Shown one piece after another: positions 51,004 to 60,142 of a stretch of 64,000 bases of DNA. The translations under genes and the position numbers were made by a program. The first letter of the stretch is position 1, and the number at the start of each line of letters is the position of its first letter. The notes under the pieces are model-generated. The model searched no databases and was not told the DNA's origin. It saw only the letters and a program-made list of their open reading frames with translations. Origin of the DNA: an uncultured Collinsella sp. (GTDB taxonomy: Bacteria; Actinomycetota; Coriobacteriia; Coriobacteriales; Coriobacteriaceae); contig CATYIV010000001.1 of NCBI GenBank assembly GCA_958407465.1, positions 62,001 to 126,000 of the forward strand. The letters are read 5' to 3'.

Positions 51004-52224
51004 ATGCATCTAGCCCGCCGCGTCTGGTGCCGAACGTATCAAACGGTTTTTCGCATCGCATTGCCGGTGCTGCCCTATACCGAGCCACGCATTCTGGAGC
51101 ACGCTGAGGATGTGCCCACAGTGCTTCAAAAGCATTCGATACGGCGGGTTCTTATCGTGACAGACCCTGGTATTGCCCGTCTGGGGCTCACGGCGCCGCT
51201 CGAGACAGTGCTCGCGTCCAAGGGAATTGGCGTTGCGGTCTATGCCAAAACATCAGCGAACCCCACGGTCTCAAACGTGGAAGAAGCGGCGTCCCTGTAT
51301 CGAGAGCGCGCCTGCCAGGCCATTATCGGCTTTGGTGGCGGTTCGGCCATGGACTGTGCCAAGGGCGTGGGAGCACGTATCGCGCAGCCAAACAAGCCCA
51401 TCAACAAGATGCGCGGCCTGCTGCGGATTCATCGTCGCCTGCCGCTGCTTATCGCCGTTCCCACTACCGCCGGTACGGGAAGCGAAGTTACACTCGCAGC
51501 GGTAATTACCGATGACGAGACGCACTATAAATACCCCATTAACGACTTTGTGCTTATCCCGCGCTTTGCGGTGCACGACCCCGAGTTTACGCGCGGTCTG
51601 CCCGCCTCCATTACGGGGCAGACGGGCATGGACGCCCTGACGCATGCCGTCGAGGCGTTTATCGGCCGTAGCACCACGCCCTACACGCGCAAGATGGCGC
51701 GACAGGCGGTTCAGCTCATCCACGGCAATTTGCTCGAGGCCTATGAACATGGCGACGACATGCGCGCACGTCGCAATATGCTTTCGGCGGCGTATAAGGC
51801 GGGTGTTGCCTTTACGCGCTCCTATGTTGGATACGTTCATGCCATCGCACACAGCCTGGGCGGGCGTTACGGGATTCCGCACGGCTTGGCCAACGCTATC
51901 ATCCTGCCGCACATGCTTCGCGCCTATGGCGAAGCTGCTGCTCCTAAGCTCGCCGATCTCGCCCGCATGGCCGGCATCGCGCCGGTTAACGCGCAGGACA
52001 GCCTGGCGGCCGAGGCCTTTATCGATTGGGTCGACCGCATGAACGCCGCCTTGGGCATTTCCAAATATGTGACGGGCATTCGCCGCTCCGACATTCCGCA
52101 GATGACGGCACATGCCGATGCCGAGGCCAATCCGCTGTACCCCGTTCCGCTTTTAATGGACCGCTTGGAGCTCGAGCGTATGTACGAGGTCGTCGCGGGT
52201 GGTATGTTTGAGGACGAGAACTAG
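51004..52224 (+). CDS. Iron-containing alcohol dehydrogenase
   Basis: A 406-residue group III ADH. NAD-binding GFGGGSAMDCAKG, PTTAGTGSEVT, and metal-ligand regions TGMDALTHAVEA and HAIAHSLGGRYGIPHG are all present. GGGAG precedes the ATG. Ten bases before the ALDH gene, so the pair probably oxidises an alcohol to the acid via the aldehyde, or the reverse. Substrate unknown. Confidence 0.93.
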   Translation: MHLARRVWCRTYQTVFRIALPVLPYTEPRILEHAEDVPTVLQKHSIRRVLIVTDPGIARLGLTAPLETVLASKGIGVAVYAKTSANPTVSNVEEAASLYRERACQAIIGFGGGSAMDCAKGVGARIAQPNKPINKMRGLLRIHRRLPLLIAVPTTAGTGSEVTLAAVITDDETHYKYPINDFVLIPRFAVHDPEFTRGLPASITGQTGMDALTHAVEAFIGRSTTPYTRKMARQAVQLIHGNLLEAYEHGDDMRARRNMLSAAYKAGVAFTRSYVGYVHAIAHSLGGRYGIPHGLANAIILPHMLRAYGEAAAPKLADLARMAGIAPVNAQDSLAAEAFIDWVDRMNAALGISKYVTGIRRSDIPQMTAHADAEANPLYPVPLLMDRLELERMYEVVAGGMFEDEN

Positions 52225-52233
52225 GAGGGTGCC

Positions 52234-53613
52234 ATGAACACCGAGGAAATTGCGCGCATCGTCGGCGATCAGCGCGCCTACTTTAAGACCCACACCACGT
52301 TTGATGTCGATGCTCGACGTCGTGCGCTCGTGAGTTTACGCGATGCGGTACGGGCCCACGAGGCCGATATTGCCCATGCGCTCAAGACCGATTTGGGAAA
52401 GTCGCATGATGAGGCCTATATGTGCGAGATCGGCACCTCGCTTTCCGAGATTCGTCATCAGATCTCGCATGTGGCTCGATGGAGTCGTCCGCGCCCGCGT
52501 CCGTGTGACCTCGCCAACGCCGTGAGTGTGTGCAAAACGCAAGCCGTGCCCTATGGTGTTACGCTCATCATGGCGCCCTGGAACTACCCGTTTTTGCTGA
52601 CGCTCGAGCCGCTCGCCGGCGCCCTTGCCGCGGGCAACACCGTGGTCATCAAGCCGAGTGCCTATGCTCCGGCATCGAGCGCGGTGCTCAAGCAAATCTG
52701 TGAAGAGGCATTTGATCCGCGCCTGGTGGCGGTTGTCGAGGGCGGCCGCGCCGAAAACGAAGCTCTGCTCGACGAGTGCTGGGACAAGATCTTCTTTACC
52801 GGTAGTGTTTTGGTCGGCAAGCTCGTCATGGAGCGCGCAAGTAAAAACCTTACGCCCGTGACGCTTGAGCTGGGCGGAAAGAGTCCCTGCATCGTGGATG
52901 CGACGGCAAACTTGAAGGTTGCGGCACGGCGTATCGCCTTTGGTAAATGGCTCAACGTGGGGCAGACCTGCGTGGCGCCCGACTACCTGCTGGTCGATGC
53001 GCGCGTGCATGACGAGCTGCTGGACCTTATCAAGGAGGAGGTCCGCCGTATGTTTGGCGAGCATCCGCTCGATAACGAGGATTACGGACATATCGTCAAC
53101 GCCAAGCATTTTGCGCGCGTGCGTGGGCTGATCGACCCCGACAAGGTTGTGTTGGGAGGCACGGCGCGCGAGTCGTCGCTCAAGATTGAGCCGACGATCC
53201 TAGACGGCGTGACCCCCGATGACGCCGTGATGCAGGAGGAGATTTTCGGCCCCATCTTGCCGGTGCTGACGTTTGAGAGCCTAGACGAGGCCGAGACGTT
53301 TATTACGGATCGTCCGACGCCGCTGGCCCTGTATATCTTTAGCCAGGACCGCGCGGCTCAGCAGCGCTTTGTGCGCTACGTGCCCTTTGGCGGCGGCTGC
53401 GTTAACGACACCATCATGCATTTGGCTACGAGCCATATGGGCTTTGGCGGCATGGGCGCGAGCGGCATGGGACAGTACCATGGCCGCGAGAGCTTCGATA
53501 CGTTTAGCCACAAGAAGAGCATTGTGAACAAGGCAACGTGGCTGGACGTGCCATTCCGCTATGCTCCTTACGCAAGCTGGAAGCACAAGTTCGTGCGCAT
53601 GTTTGTGCATTAG
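52234..53613 (+). CDS. Aldehyde dehydrogenase, class 3-like
   Basis: A 459-residue NAD(P)-dependent ALDH. APWNYPFLL is the substrate channel entry, FTGSVLVG the cofactor turn, TLELGGKSP the general-base Glu and NVGQTCVAPDY the catalytic Cys; EEIFGPILPV follows. Length and C-terminus (HKKSIVNKATWLDVPFRY) fit class 3/fatty aldehyde dehydrogenases. Co-transcribed with the ADH. A terminator follows. Confidence 0.93.
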   Translation: MNTEEIARIVGDQRAYFKTHTTFDVDARRRALVSLRDAVRAHEADIAHALKTDLGKSHDEAYMCEIGTSLSEIRHQISHVARWSRPRPRPCDLANAVSVCKTQAVPYGVTLIMAPWNYPFLLTLEPLAGALAAGNTVVIKPSAYAPASSAVLKQICEEAFDPRLVAVVEGGRAENEALLDECWDKIFFTGSVLVGKLVMERASKNLTPVTLELGGKSPCIVDATANLKVAARRIAFGKWLNVGQTCVAPDYLLVDARVHDELLDLIKEEVRRMFGEHPLDNEDYGHIVNAKHFARVRGLIDPDKVVLGGTARESSLKIEPTILDGVTPDDAVMQEEIFGPILPVLTFESLDEAETFITDRPTPLALYIFSQDRAAQQRFVRYVPFGGGCVNDTIMHLATSHMGFGGMGASGMGQYHGRESFDTFSHKKSIVNKATWLDVPFRYAPYASWKHKFVRMFVH

Positions 53614-53621
53614 AAAAGGGC

Positions 53622-53655
53622 GCAGGTAATACGAACAAGTGTTCCTATTACCTGC
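53622..53655. terminator. Terminator after ALDH, usable on both strands
   Basis: Stem GCAGGTAAT / ATTACCTGC, with an inner GAAC/GTTC pairing. It is followed by ATTTTG on plus and GCCCTTTTC on minus. Confidence 0.8.
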
Positions 53656-53718
53656 ATTTTGCGTTAGACTACTGTTATGGAGCACGGATGGGCCAACTCC
53701 CTTTAGAAGGGATTTGGT

Positions 53719-53802
53719 ATGAACGTAAGCGATGTTATTTCGTTATTAGCGTTGTTGATTGCGGCTATCGAACTCGGTCTGTTTATCGGCCGAATGAAAT
53801 AG
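53719..53802 (+). CDS. 27-residue holin-like membrane peptide, type I toxin candidate
   Basis: MNVSDVISLLALLIAAIELG leads to LFIGRMK: a short polar N-terminus, one transmembrane helix (about 7-24) and a basic end. This matches the layout of TxpA/BsrG-like and putative holin-like toxins. AGAAGGG lies before the ATG. It sits alone in a 425-bp gap between a bidirectional terminator and the HIRAN gene. An antisense RNA from the minus strand ending at 53622-53655 is possible but not demonstrated. 53803-54038 holds nothing else convincing. Confidence 0.55.
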   Translation: MNVSDVISLLALLIAAIELGLFIGRMK

Positions 53803-54038
53803 CCGCCCCCGCGTAAGCGAAGACGGCCACTTCTCACGATGAAAACGTGTATCGGAGTTGGCAAGACCCGCGGCAACGGGTGCCATCCGTGTTCCTATCT
53901 TATCTGCAAGCGTTCTGTCGCGCAAGCGTTGAGGCAAACGATTGAAGGACGCAGACAGGATGTATTTGTGTCCGCACGGGACCGTAGACTTCTCAATAAG
54001 GTTACACACCGGTTTATCCGGCTGTTAGAGGAGCTGCT

Positions 54039-54365
54039 ATGTACGAGCCTTCGCGTGTTCTTCTGTCATTTCACATTGCAGGATTTCAGTATGCCGATGG
54101 CGCCTTGGTCCTGGGCGATCTTAAAGCGGGCGATAAGCTGACGCTGTGTGCCGAGCGCGATAATCCCCATGACCCCGAGGCAGTTGCGATCTACTATGGC
54201 AAGACCAAACTTGGCTACGTTCCGGGAAACGAGGTCGGCCCACTGTCCTTGATGATGTATTACGGCCACGAGGACGTATTTGAGGCCCGCGTGCAACAGG
54301 TTGCTCCCGAGCGCAGCCCGTGGCACCAGGTGCGCGTTGGCCTCTATGTGGTGGATGCTCGCTAG
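54039..54365 (+). CDS. HIRAN-domain protein
   Basis: A 108-residue stand-alone HIRAN domain: FHIAGFQYADGALVLGDLKAG, the ERDNPHDPEAVAIYY core and KLGYVPGNEV. HIRAN domains bind 3' ends of single-stranded DNA in HLTF; single-domain bacterial versions have unknown roles, perhaps at damaged DNA or in nucleic-acid sensing. AGAGGAG precedes the ATG. Confidence 0.88.
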   Translation: MYEPSRVLLSFHIAGFQYADGALVLGDLKAGDKLTLCAERDNPHDPEAVAIYYGKTKLGYVPGNEVGPLSLMMYYGHEDVFEARVQQVAPERSPWHQVRVGLYVVDAR

Positions 54366-54383
54366 TCGGCAAGGGAGGCGGCC

Positions 54384-54563
54384 ATGTTTGATGACGATGA
54401 CCTGTTCGATCTGACAGACGATCCGTTTGAGTGGGATACGCTACTCGATGACGATGAGTTGGAGCAGGATCGTAAGAAGCGGCAGGGCAAGAACGCCCAG
54501 GGTGACGCTTCGAAAAAGCAAGACAAGCGCCGCCGCGGACTGTTCGGCGGGCTCTTTGGCTAA
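54384..54563 (+). CDS. 59-residue acidic-to-basic small protein
   Basis: Residues 1-28 are Asp/Glu-rich (MFDDDDLFDLTDDPFEWDT), residues 29-52 Lys/Arg-rich, and the end is GLFGGLFG. AAGGGAGG lies just before the ATG. It starts 18 bp after the HIRAN stop, suggesting co-transcription. No family recognised; charge segregation suggests disorder or nucleic-acid/protein bridging. Confidence 0.6.
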   Translation: MFDDDDLFDLTDDPFEWDTLLDDDELEQDRKKRQGKNAQGDASKKQDKRRRGLFGGLFG

Positions 54564-54629
54564 CCGCCGCATCGCTGTGTCTGTATACTTAGCACGAGTT
54601 GGATGCATTGCGAAATGAGGGCATAGACG

Positions 54630-55175
54630 ATGATGTGGTTTACCGCCGACCTGCACCTGGGCGATACGAATATCTTGCACGACATGGATCGACCGTTTGA
54701 TTCGGTCGAGGAGATGAACCGCAAGGTCATCGATGCCATCAATGAGTGCGTGGCTGCGGACGACCGCCTCTATATCCTGGGAGACTTTACGTATCGCTTG
54801 CCCCTGGCGGAGGCGGTGCGCCTGCGCGAGCGTATCGAATGCCAGAACGTGACGCTCATCCGCGGTAACCATGACGGCGACTGGGAAGATTCCGACGTAC
54901 CGCAGATTTGGGAAGACGTGCGCGATTACCTGGAGATTGCTCCCGGCTATGCCAAGGGCCATCGCCTGGTGTTGAGCCACTACCCCATGCTTAGCTGGAA
55001 TGGCAAGGCGCGTGGCGCCATCATGCTACACGGGCATATTCACAGCAGAGGAGACCGTACCAACGCGCGCAACCGCGATCGCGAGCGCCCTATCTTTCGC
55101 TACGATGTCGGTCTCGATGCCAACGAGTACAAGCCCGTAAGCCGCGATCAGTTTCTTAGCTTCTTTGGGTTATAG
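54630..55175 (+). CDS. Calcineurin-like metallophosphoesterase
   Basis: A 181-residue phosphoesterase with the motif set WFTADLHLGDTNI (Asp-x-His), ILGDFT (GD), IRGNHDGDW (GNHD), LVLSHYP and LHGHIHSRG. It binds two metals and is of the YfcE-like small class. Two ATGs in tandem (54630, 54633); GAGG lies nine bases before the first. Substrate unknown. Confidence 0.9.
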   Translation: MMWFTADLHLGDTNILHDMDRPFDSVEEMNRKVIDAINECVAADDRLYILGDFTYRLPLAEAVRLRERIECQNVTLIRGNHDGDWEDSDVPQIWEDVRDYLEIAPGYAKGHRLVLSHYPMLSWNGKARGAIMLHGHIHSRGDRTNARNRDRERPIFRYDVGLDANEYKPVSRDQFLSFFGL

Positions 55176-55228
55176 GGCGCCAGAACCACCACAAAGGGGA
55201 CAGGCACCTTTGTGGTGGTTCTGGCGCC
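55176..55228. repeat. 22-bp-arm palindrome abutting the phosphoesterase stop
   Basis: Perfect arms at 55176-55197 and 55207-55228 with loop GGACAGGCA. The CCACCAC core matches 12878-12908, and the loop carries the GGACAGG word of the 3656/23080 family. It can also act as a terminator. Confidence 0.85.
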
Positions 55229-55315
55229 GTTGCCATTATGGCGGCGGCGCCTTTTTTGTCCGTGCGGTGCGGTAGAGTGTAGGCGGTTGAAATTTGCGTC
55301 CATCGAGGAGCTGCT

Positions 55316-57073
55316 ATGAACGAGATCAAGTGCCCGCATTGCGGCGAAGTGTTTAAGGTCGATGCGTCTGGCTATGCGGATATCGTCAAGCAAGTACGCG
55401 ATGCCGAGTTTTCGCGCGACCTGGATGAGCGTGTGAAGGCAGTCCAGCGCGAGGGCGAGCAGGCGCTGGAGCTTGAGCGTTCGCGTTCGGCGTCTGCCCT
55501 GCAGGAGGCGGAGTCTCAACGCGACGCTCAGCTTGTCGAGCAGAAGAACGCTGCGGCGCAGGAGTTGGCACAAGAGGTTGCCAAGCGCGATGTCGAGCTT
55601 GCCGAGCTGCGCGCCAAGCTCGAGGGCGCTGCCGCAGAGCGCGAGAGTGCAAGCCAGCGCGCGGCGGTTGAGGCCCGCGCCGATGCTCAAAAGGAGAATG
55701 CCGAGCTGCAGCGCGAGATCGACAACTTGCGTGCGCAGCTGGGGCGCAAGGATGACGAAGCCAAACTCGCCGAGGCGGCGGCACGCAATGCTGCTCAAAA
55801 CGACCTGTCCGCACGCGACGCTCAGATTGCCGAGCTGCAGGCCAGGCTCGCCGCGGCGGACAAGGCCCAGGAGATGGCGCTTGCCGCTGCCGCGGCAGAG
55901 TCGCAGCGTGAGCTCGATGCCGCTCGCAGCGAGGCCGAGCGCGCGCTTGCTGACTACCGCGCGACGGTACGGGAGAAGTTTTCCGCCGCAAAGGCTCAGT
56001 TCGAGCAAGAGGCCGAGGGCCTGCGTGCGCAGCTGCGCGAACAGGAGCTGACGGCCAAAATGAACCTATCGGAGGCGGTCGCCGCGGCAGAGCGTGAGCG
56101 TGACGAGGCACGTGCCAAACTGACGAGCGAGCTGGCGGTGCGCGATTCGCGCGAGGAACAGGCCAGAGCAGCACACGAGCTCGAGCTTGCGCAGGCCAAG
56201 CGCGTGAGCGACGAGTTGATTCGCTACAAGGACGAAGAGATTGAGCGCCTTAAGGACATGAAGGTCCGCCTGTCCACCAAGATGGTGGGCGAGTCGCTCG
56301 AGCAGCACTGCGAGACCGAGTTTAACCGTCTGCGCATGACGGCGTTTCCTAATGCGTACTTCGAGAAAGATAACGATGCGTCCGAGGGCACCAAGGGCGA
56401 CTTTATCTTCCGCGAGTGCGATGCGAGCGGCAACGAGGTCATTTCGATTATGTTCGAGATGAAAAACGAGAACGATGAGACCGCGACCAAGCATAAAAAC
56501 GAGGACTTCTTTAAGAAGCTCGATCACGATCGTCGCCAGAAAGGCTGCGAGTATGCGGTGCTCTGCACCCTGCTGGAGCCCGAGAGCGAGCTCTATAACG
56601 CGGGTATCGTCGACGTGAGCTACCGCTATGAGAAGATGTACGTGATCCGCCCGCAGTTCTTCATTCCCATGATCACGCTGCTGCGCAACGCCGCTATGGG
56701 CTCGTTGCGCTATAAGCAGGAGCTGGCGGAGTACAAGCAGCAGAATATCGACGTCACGAACTTCGAAGCCAAGATGGAAAAGTTCAAGAATGATTTCGGT
56801 CGCAACTACGAGATCGCGAGCCGCAAGTTCCAAACGGCAATCGATGAGATTGACAAGACGATTAGCCATCTGCAGAAAACCAAGGAGGCGTTGCTGTCTT
56901 CCGAGAACAACCTGCGCCTTGCCAACAAGAAAGCCGACGATCTTACCATTCGCAAGCTCACGTGGGGCAACAAGACCATGAAGGCGGCCTTTGACGAGGC
57001 GCGCGGGGCTGCGCCAGAGACAAACGATGAGCCCGCCGAGGCGGATTCGTATGAGGTCGAGGATGCCGAGTAA
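55316..57073 (+). CDS. DUF2130 coiled-coil protein
   Basis: 585 residues. An N-terminal zinc-ribbon-like CPHCGEVF (residues 5-12) precedes a long coiled coil (about 30-320, Glu/Ala/Arg heptads). The DUF2130 domain (about 320-520) has [16 protein letters not shown] and [20 protein letters not shown]; its D...E...K pattern suggests a nuclease-like fold. A second coiled segment and an acidic tail follow. Function unknown; the family occurs widely in bacteria. GAGGAG precedes the ATG. Confidence 0.88.
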   Translation: MNEIKCPHCGEVFKVDASGYADIVKQVRDAEFSRDLDERVKAVQREGEQALELERSRSASALQEAESQRDAQLVEQKNAAAQELAQEVAKRDVELAELRAKLEGAAAERESASQRAAVEARADAQKENAELQREIDNLRAQLGRKDDEAKLAEAAARNAAQNDLSARDAQIAELQARLAAADKAQEMALAAAAAESQRELDAARSEAERALADYRATVREKFSAAKAQFEQEAEGLRAQLREQELTAKMNLSEAVAAAERERDEARAKLTSELAVRDSREEQARAAHELELAQAKRVSDELIRYKDEEIERLKDMKVRLSTKMVGESLEQHCETEFNRLRMTAFPNAYFEKDNDASEGTKGDFIFRECDASGNEVISIMFEMKNENDETATKHKNEDFFKKLDHDRRQKGCEYAVLCTLLEPESELYNAGIVDVSYRYEKMYVIRPQFFIPMITLLRNAAMGSLRYKQELAEYKQQNIDVTNFEAKMEKFKNDFGRNYEIASRKFQTAIDEIDKTISHLQKTKEALLSSENNLRLANKKADDLTIRKLTWGNKTMKAAFDEARGAAPETNDEPAEADSYEVEDAE

Positions 57074-57092
57074 GGCATAGCGTATAGTGCAA

Positions 57093-57130
57093 AAGCGGGG
57101 CCGCTGGCGATATTGCCAACGGCCCCGCTT
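57093..57130. terminator. Bidirectional terminator between DUF2130 and helicase genes
   Basis: 11-bp stem AAGCGGGGCCG / CGGCCCCGCTT between convergent genes, T-rich on both sides. Confidence 0.85.
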
Positions 57131-57151
57131 GTTTCGTTCCAGTATGTTCGG

Positions 57152-59833
57152 CTAGTCCTCGAGCAGGTCCTCGATAAAGCCGACGCGGTAGTTTTTGAAG
57201 ATGACCTCGCCGCCGTCTTGCGTGGCGTCCAGATCGACATAGCCCATGATGCCAAAATCGTGGTCGCCATCCTCGTCGGCAAAGATCTGGTGCACGTGCC
57301 ATACGTGCGCGGTCTTCTCGTCGGACTCGTCAATGGAAAACATCGCGGCGCTGCGGGCATCTCCGTCGGTGAGGATTTCCTCGTGCTGCTCGTGGTAAGC
57401 GTCGAGTGCTTTTTGCCAGCGGATCTCGCTCATGCCCCAGTCCTCGTCGAGTTCGCCCAGGTCGCGAACGTGCTCGCGGGCGGCAAGGGTCACGCGGCGG
57501 AAGAGCGCGTTGCGCACCAACAACGTGCAGCCGCGGCGGTCCGCCACGACCTCGTCGATGCCCTGCGGCGGCGCGGCGTCGAGGGCTGCCGGGTTGCCGG
57601 CGTTCTCCCACTCGTCCACCAGGCTCGAGTCCACCGAGCGCACCACAAAGCCCAGCCACGAGATAATGTCGCGTAGGCGCTCGTCGCGCTTCTCGATGGG
57701 CACGGTACGGTCGAGCGAACGGTAGGCCTCTGCCAGGTAGCGAAGCAAAATGCCCTCGGAGCGGGCGATGCCGAGCTTTTGAATGTAACCCTTAAAATCG
57801 CTCGCGCTTTCCAGCATGTCGCGCAGGACGCTCTTGGGAGAGAGCTGGTAGTCGTTTGCCCAGGGCACTTCCTGGCAGTACTTGTCAAAAGCGGCGTCGA
57901 GCAAATCCTCGAGCGGCTTTTCATACGTGACGTCTTGGATGTGCTCCAAGCGCTCCTCATACTCGACGCCGTCAGCCTTCATTTCGGCCATCGCGCGGTC
58001 GCGCGCGGCGCGCTCCTGTGCGCGCAGCACCTGCTTGGGATCCTCGAGCGTTGCCTCGACCATCGAGATCAGATCCATGGTATAGGTCTCGCTCTCGGGG
58101 TCGAGCAGCTCCAACGCGGCAAGCAAGAACGGCGAGAGCGGCTGATCGAGTGCGAAGTCCTCGGGCAGATCGACCGTCAGCGCGTAGTCGGTGTCTGGTG
58201 CGGCGTCAGCCGGGGCGTCGGGTGCGGGCGGCACCTCGGTGCGAACGACGACGCCGGAATCGATGAGTGTGGCGAAGATTTCGTCGGCGCGAACTTCGAG
58301 CTTGGCCTTTTCTTCGGGGGTCTGTAAGCTCGTCTCGATGAGGTCGTGTACGCGGGCTCGGGCATCGCCGCCCTGCTCGACCACGCTAATCACCATGGAG
58401 TGTGTGATGCGCAGGCGCGGCTTGAGCGTCTCGGGCTGCGTCTCGATCAGGCGCTCAAAGGTTTGCTTGTTCCAGGTGACAAAGCCCTCGGGGGCCTTTT
58501 TCTTTTTAATCTTACGGAGCTTTTTGGGGTCGTCGCCCGCTTTGGCCATAAGCTTGGCATTCTCGATCTCGTGCTCGGGTGCCTCGGCAATCACCATGCC
58601 CTCGGTATCAAAGCCCGAGCGGCCGGCGCGACCGGCAATCTGGTGGAACTCGCGGGCGCGCAGACGACGCATCTTGTAGCCATCGAACTTGGTGAGCGCG
58701 GTGAGCACCACGGTGTGGATGGGTACGTTGATGCCGACGCCGAGCGTATCGGTGCCGCAGATGACGGGCAGCAGGCCCTGCTGCGCCAGGCGCTCGACCA
58801 GCAGGCGATAGCGCGGCAACATGCCAGCATGGTGCACGCCGACGCCGCATCCAAGCAGGCGCTTGAGAATCTTGCCAAAGGCCGTCGAGAAGCTCGTGCC
58901 TTTGGCAGCTTCCTTAATGGCCTCGCGTTGCTCCTTACTAGCGATGCCAAAATTGGCGAGCGACTGTGCCGTTGCAAGGGCGGCATCCTGGCTAAAGTGC
59001 ACGATATAGAGCGGGGCCTCGCCGCGGCGCATGGCGAGCTCGACCGTGCCCTCGAGGGAGGTCGTCACATAGTCGTAGCTCAGCGGAACAGGACGCGGGG
59101 CATCGATGACCAAGTCGCAAGCAGCGCCGGTGTGCTCCTCGAGTGAGGCGGCGATGGCAGTGACATCGCCGAGCGTGGCGCTCATGAGCATAAACTGCGT
59201 GTGGGGCAGGGTGAGCAGCGGTACCTGCCAGGCCCAGCCGCGGTCGGGGTCGGCAAAGTAGTGGAACTCGTCCATGGCTACGCAGCCCACATCGGCGTCC
59301 TCGCCCTCGCGTAGCGCATCGTTGGCGAGGATTTCGGCCGTGCAGCAGATGACGGGTGCCTTGGTGTTGATATGCGTATCGCCGGTGATCATGCCGACGT
59401 TATCGCGGCCGAGCACCTGTACCAGATCGAAGAACTTTTCACTGACCAAGGCCTTGATAGGGGCTGTGTAATAGCAACGTTTGCCCTGCGCCATGCCCAT
59501 AAAGAGCATGCCCAGCGCGACAAGCGACTTGCCCGATCCGGTCGGTGTTCCCAAAATGACATGGTCACCGGCGGCTAGATCCATGAGGGCCTCTTCCTGG
59601 TGGTCCCACAGCTCAATACCGCGATCGCTCGTCCATTCAAAGAAGCGTTCGAAGGCCTGGTCGGGCGTGAGCCATGGTTCGGGCTCGCTGCCGTCCTCGG
59701 GCTCCCACCAGGTGGGGGAGAGCGCGCCGAGCGAGCCAAACTCGGCTTCGGTTCCCGTGCCGCCCGAGAATGAGCTGGCGGCGCCGGCGCCGGAGACGGT
59801 GCTGGCGGCGGTATCTGTCGTGGTCTGTGCCAT
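57152..59833 (-). CDS. Ski2-like DEAD/DEAH-box RNA helicase
   Basis: An 893-residue SF2 helicase. GTPTGSGKS (motif I), AMDEFHYFAD (II, DEFH), MSATLGD (III), and QIAGRAGRSG (VI) lie in the first 420 residues, followed by a long C-terminal region with the Lys-rich RKIKKKKAPEG and helical parts. Actinobacterial HelY-type proteins (about 900 residues) have this layout. A Thr/Ala/Gly-rich N-terminal 50 residues may be disordered. The start at 59833 follows AGAAAGAAAG. It probably acts in RNA turnover or rRNA processing. Confidence 0.9.
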   Translation of the reverse strand: MAQTTTDTAASTVSGAGAASSFSGGTGTEAEFGSLGALSPTWWEPEDGSEPEPWLTPDQAFERFFEWTSDRGIELWDHQEEALMDLAAGDHVILGTPTGSGKSLVALGMLFMGMAQGKRCYYTAPIKALVSEKFFDLVQVLGRDNVGMITGDTHINTKAPVICCTAEILANDALREGEDADVGCVAMDEFHYFADPDRGWAWQVPLLTLPHTQFMLMSATLGDVTAIAASLEEHTGAACDLVIDAPRPVPLSYDYVTTSLEGTVELAMRRGEAPLYIVHFSQDAALATAQSLANFGIASKEQREAIKEAAKGTSFSTAFGKILKRLLGCGVGVHHAGMLPRYRLLVERLAQQGLLPVICGTDTLGVGINVPIHTVVLTALTKFDGYKMRRLRAREFHQIAGRAGRSGFDTEGMVIAEAPEHEIENAKLMAKAGDDPKKLRKIKKKKAPEGFVTWNKQTFERLIETQPETLKPRLRITHSMVISVVEQGGDARARVHDLIETSLQTPEEKAKLEVRADEIFATLIDSGVVVRTEVPPAPDAPADAAPDTDYALTVDLPEDFALDQPLSPFLLAALELLDPESETYTMDLISMVEATLEDPKQVLRAQERAARDRAMAEMKADGVEYEERLEHIQDVTYEKPLEDLLDAAFDKYCQEVPWANDYQLSPKSVLRDMLESASDFKGYIQKLGIARSEGILLRYLAEAYRSLDRTVPIEKRDERLRDIISWLGFVVRSVDSSLVDEWENAGNPAALDAAPPQGIDEVVADRRGCTLLVRNALFRRVTLAAREHVRDLGELDEDWGMSEIRWQKALDAYHEQHEEILTDGDARSAAMFSIDESDEKTAHVWHVHQIFADEDGDHDFGIMGYVDLDATQDGGEVIFKNYRVGFIEDLLED

Positions 59834-59956
59834 GTGCTTTCTTTCTCTTGCGATTGTCCGCCAACTATTATGGCGTAGCGTCGCATCGATGCGTTTGCAG
59901 GCAAGAAAATGCAGGAAATGGGCGTTCTGCCCGGCCGTTTGGTGCAGTTGCCAGCT

Positions 59957-60075
59957 AAGTGAGTAGACTTTTTGCGATGTCGCGAGCACATGGATTTTGC
60001 ACAAGGGTTCTATCTGCGGTTTTAGTTTTCGTTATGCGGGTTGTGCTTGGCTATTGCAAAAAAATCTACTCACTT
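59957..60075 (+). mobile_element. MITE-like element, copy 3
   Basis: 119 bp with terminal repeats AAGTGAGTAGACTTTTT and AAAAAATCTACTCACTT (one substitution). The interior is only partly like copies 1-2 (TATCTGCGGTTTTA). It fills the divergent-side gap before the helicase gene; 59834-60142 holds nothing else. Confidence 0.75.
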
Positions 60076-60142
60076 AGGTTTGAGGGTTGTTTGCTGGCGC
60101 CTATTCGCGCTTATTTGCTGACGCCGCGACCATCAGAAGCCC

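Noticed and set aside
53839..54141. 100-codon plus-strand frame upstream of and overlapping the HIRAN gene
   Set aside because: It overlaps the well-supported HIRAN gene in another frame, lacks a ribosome binding site and shows no domain-like sequence.
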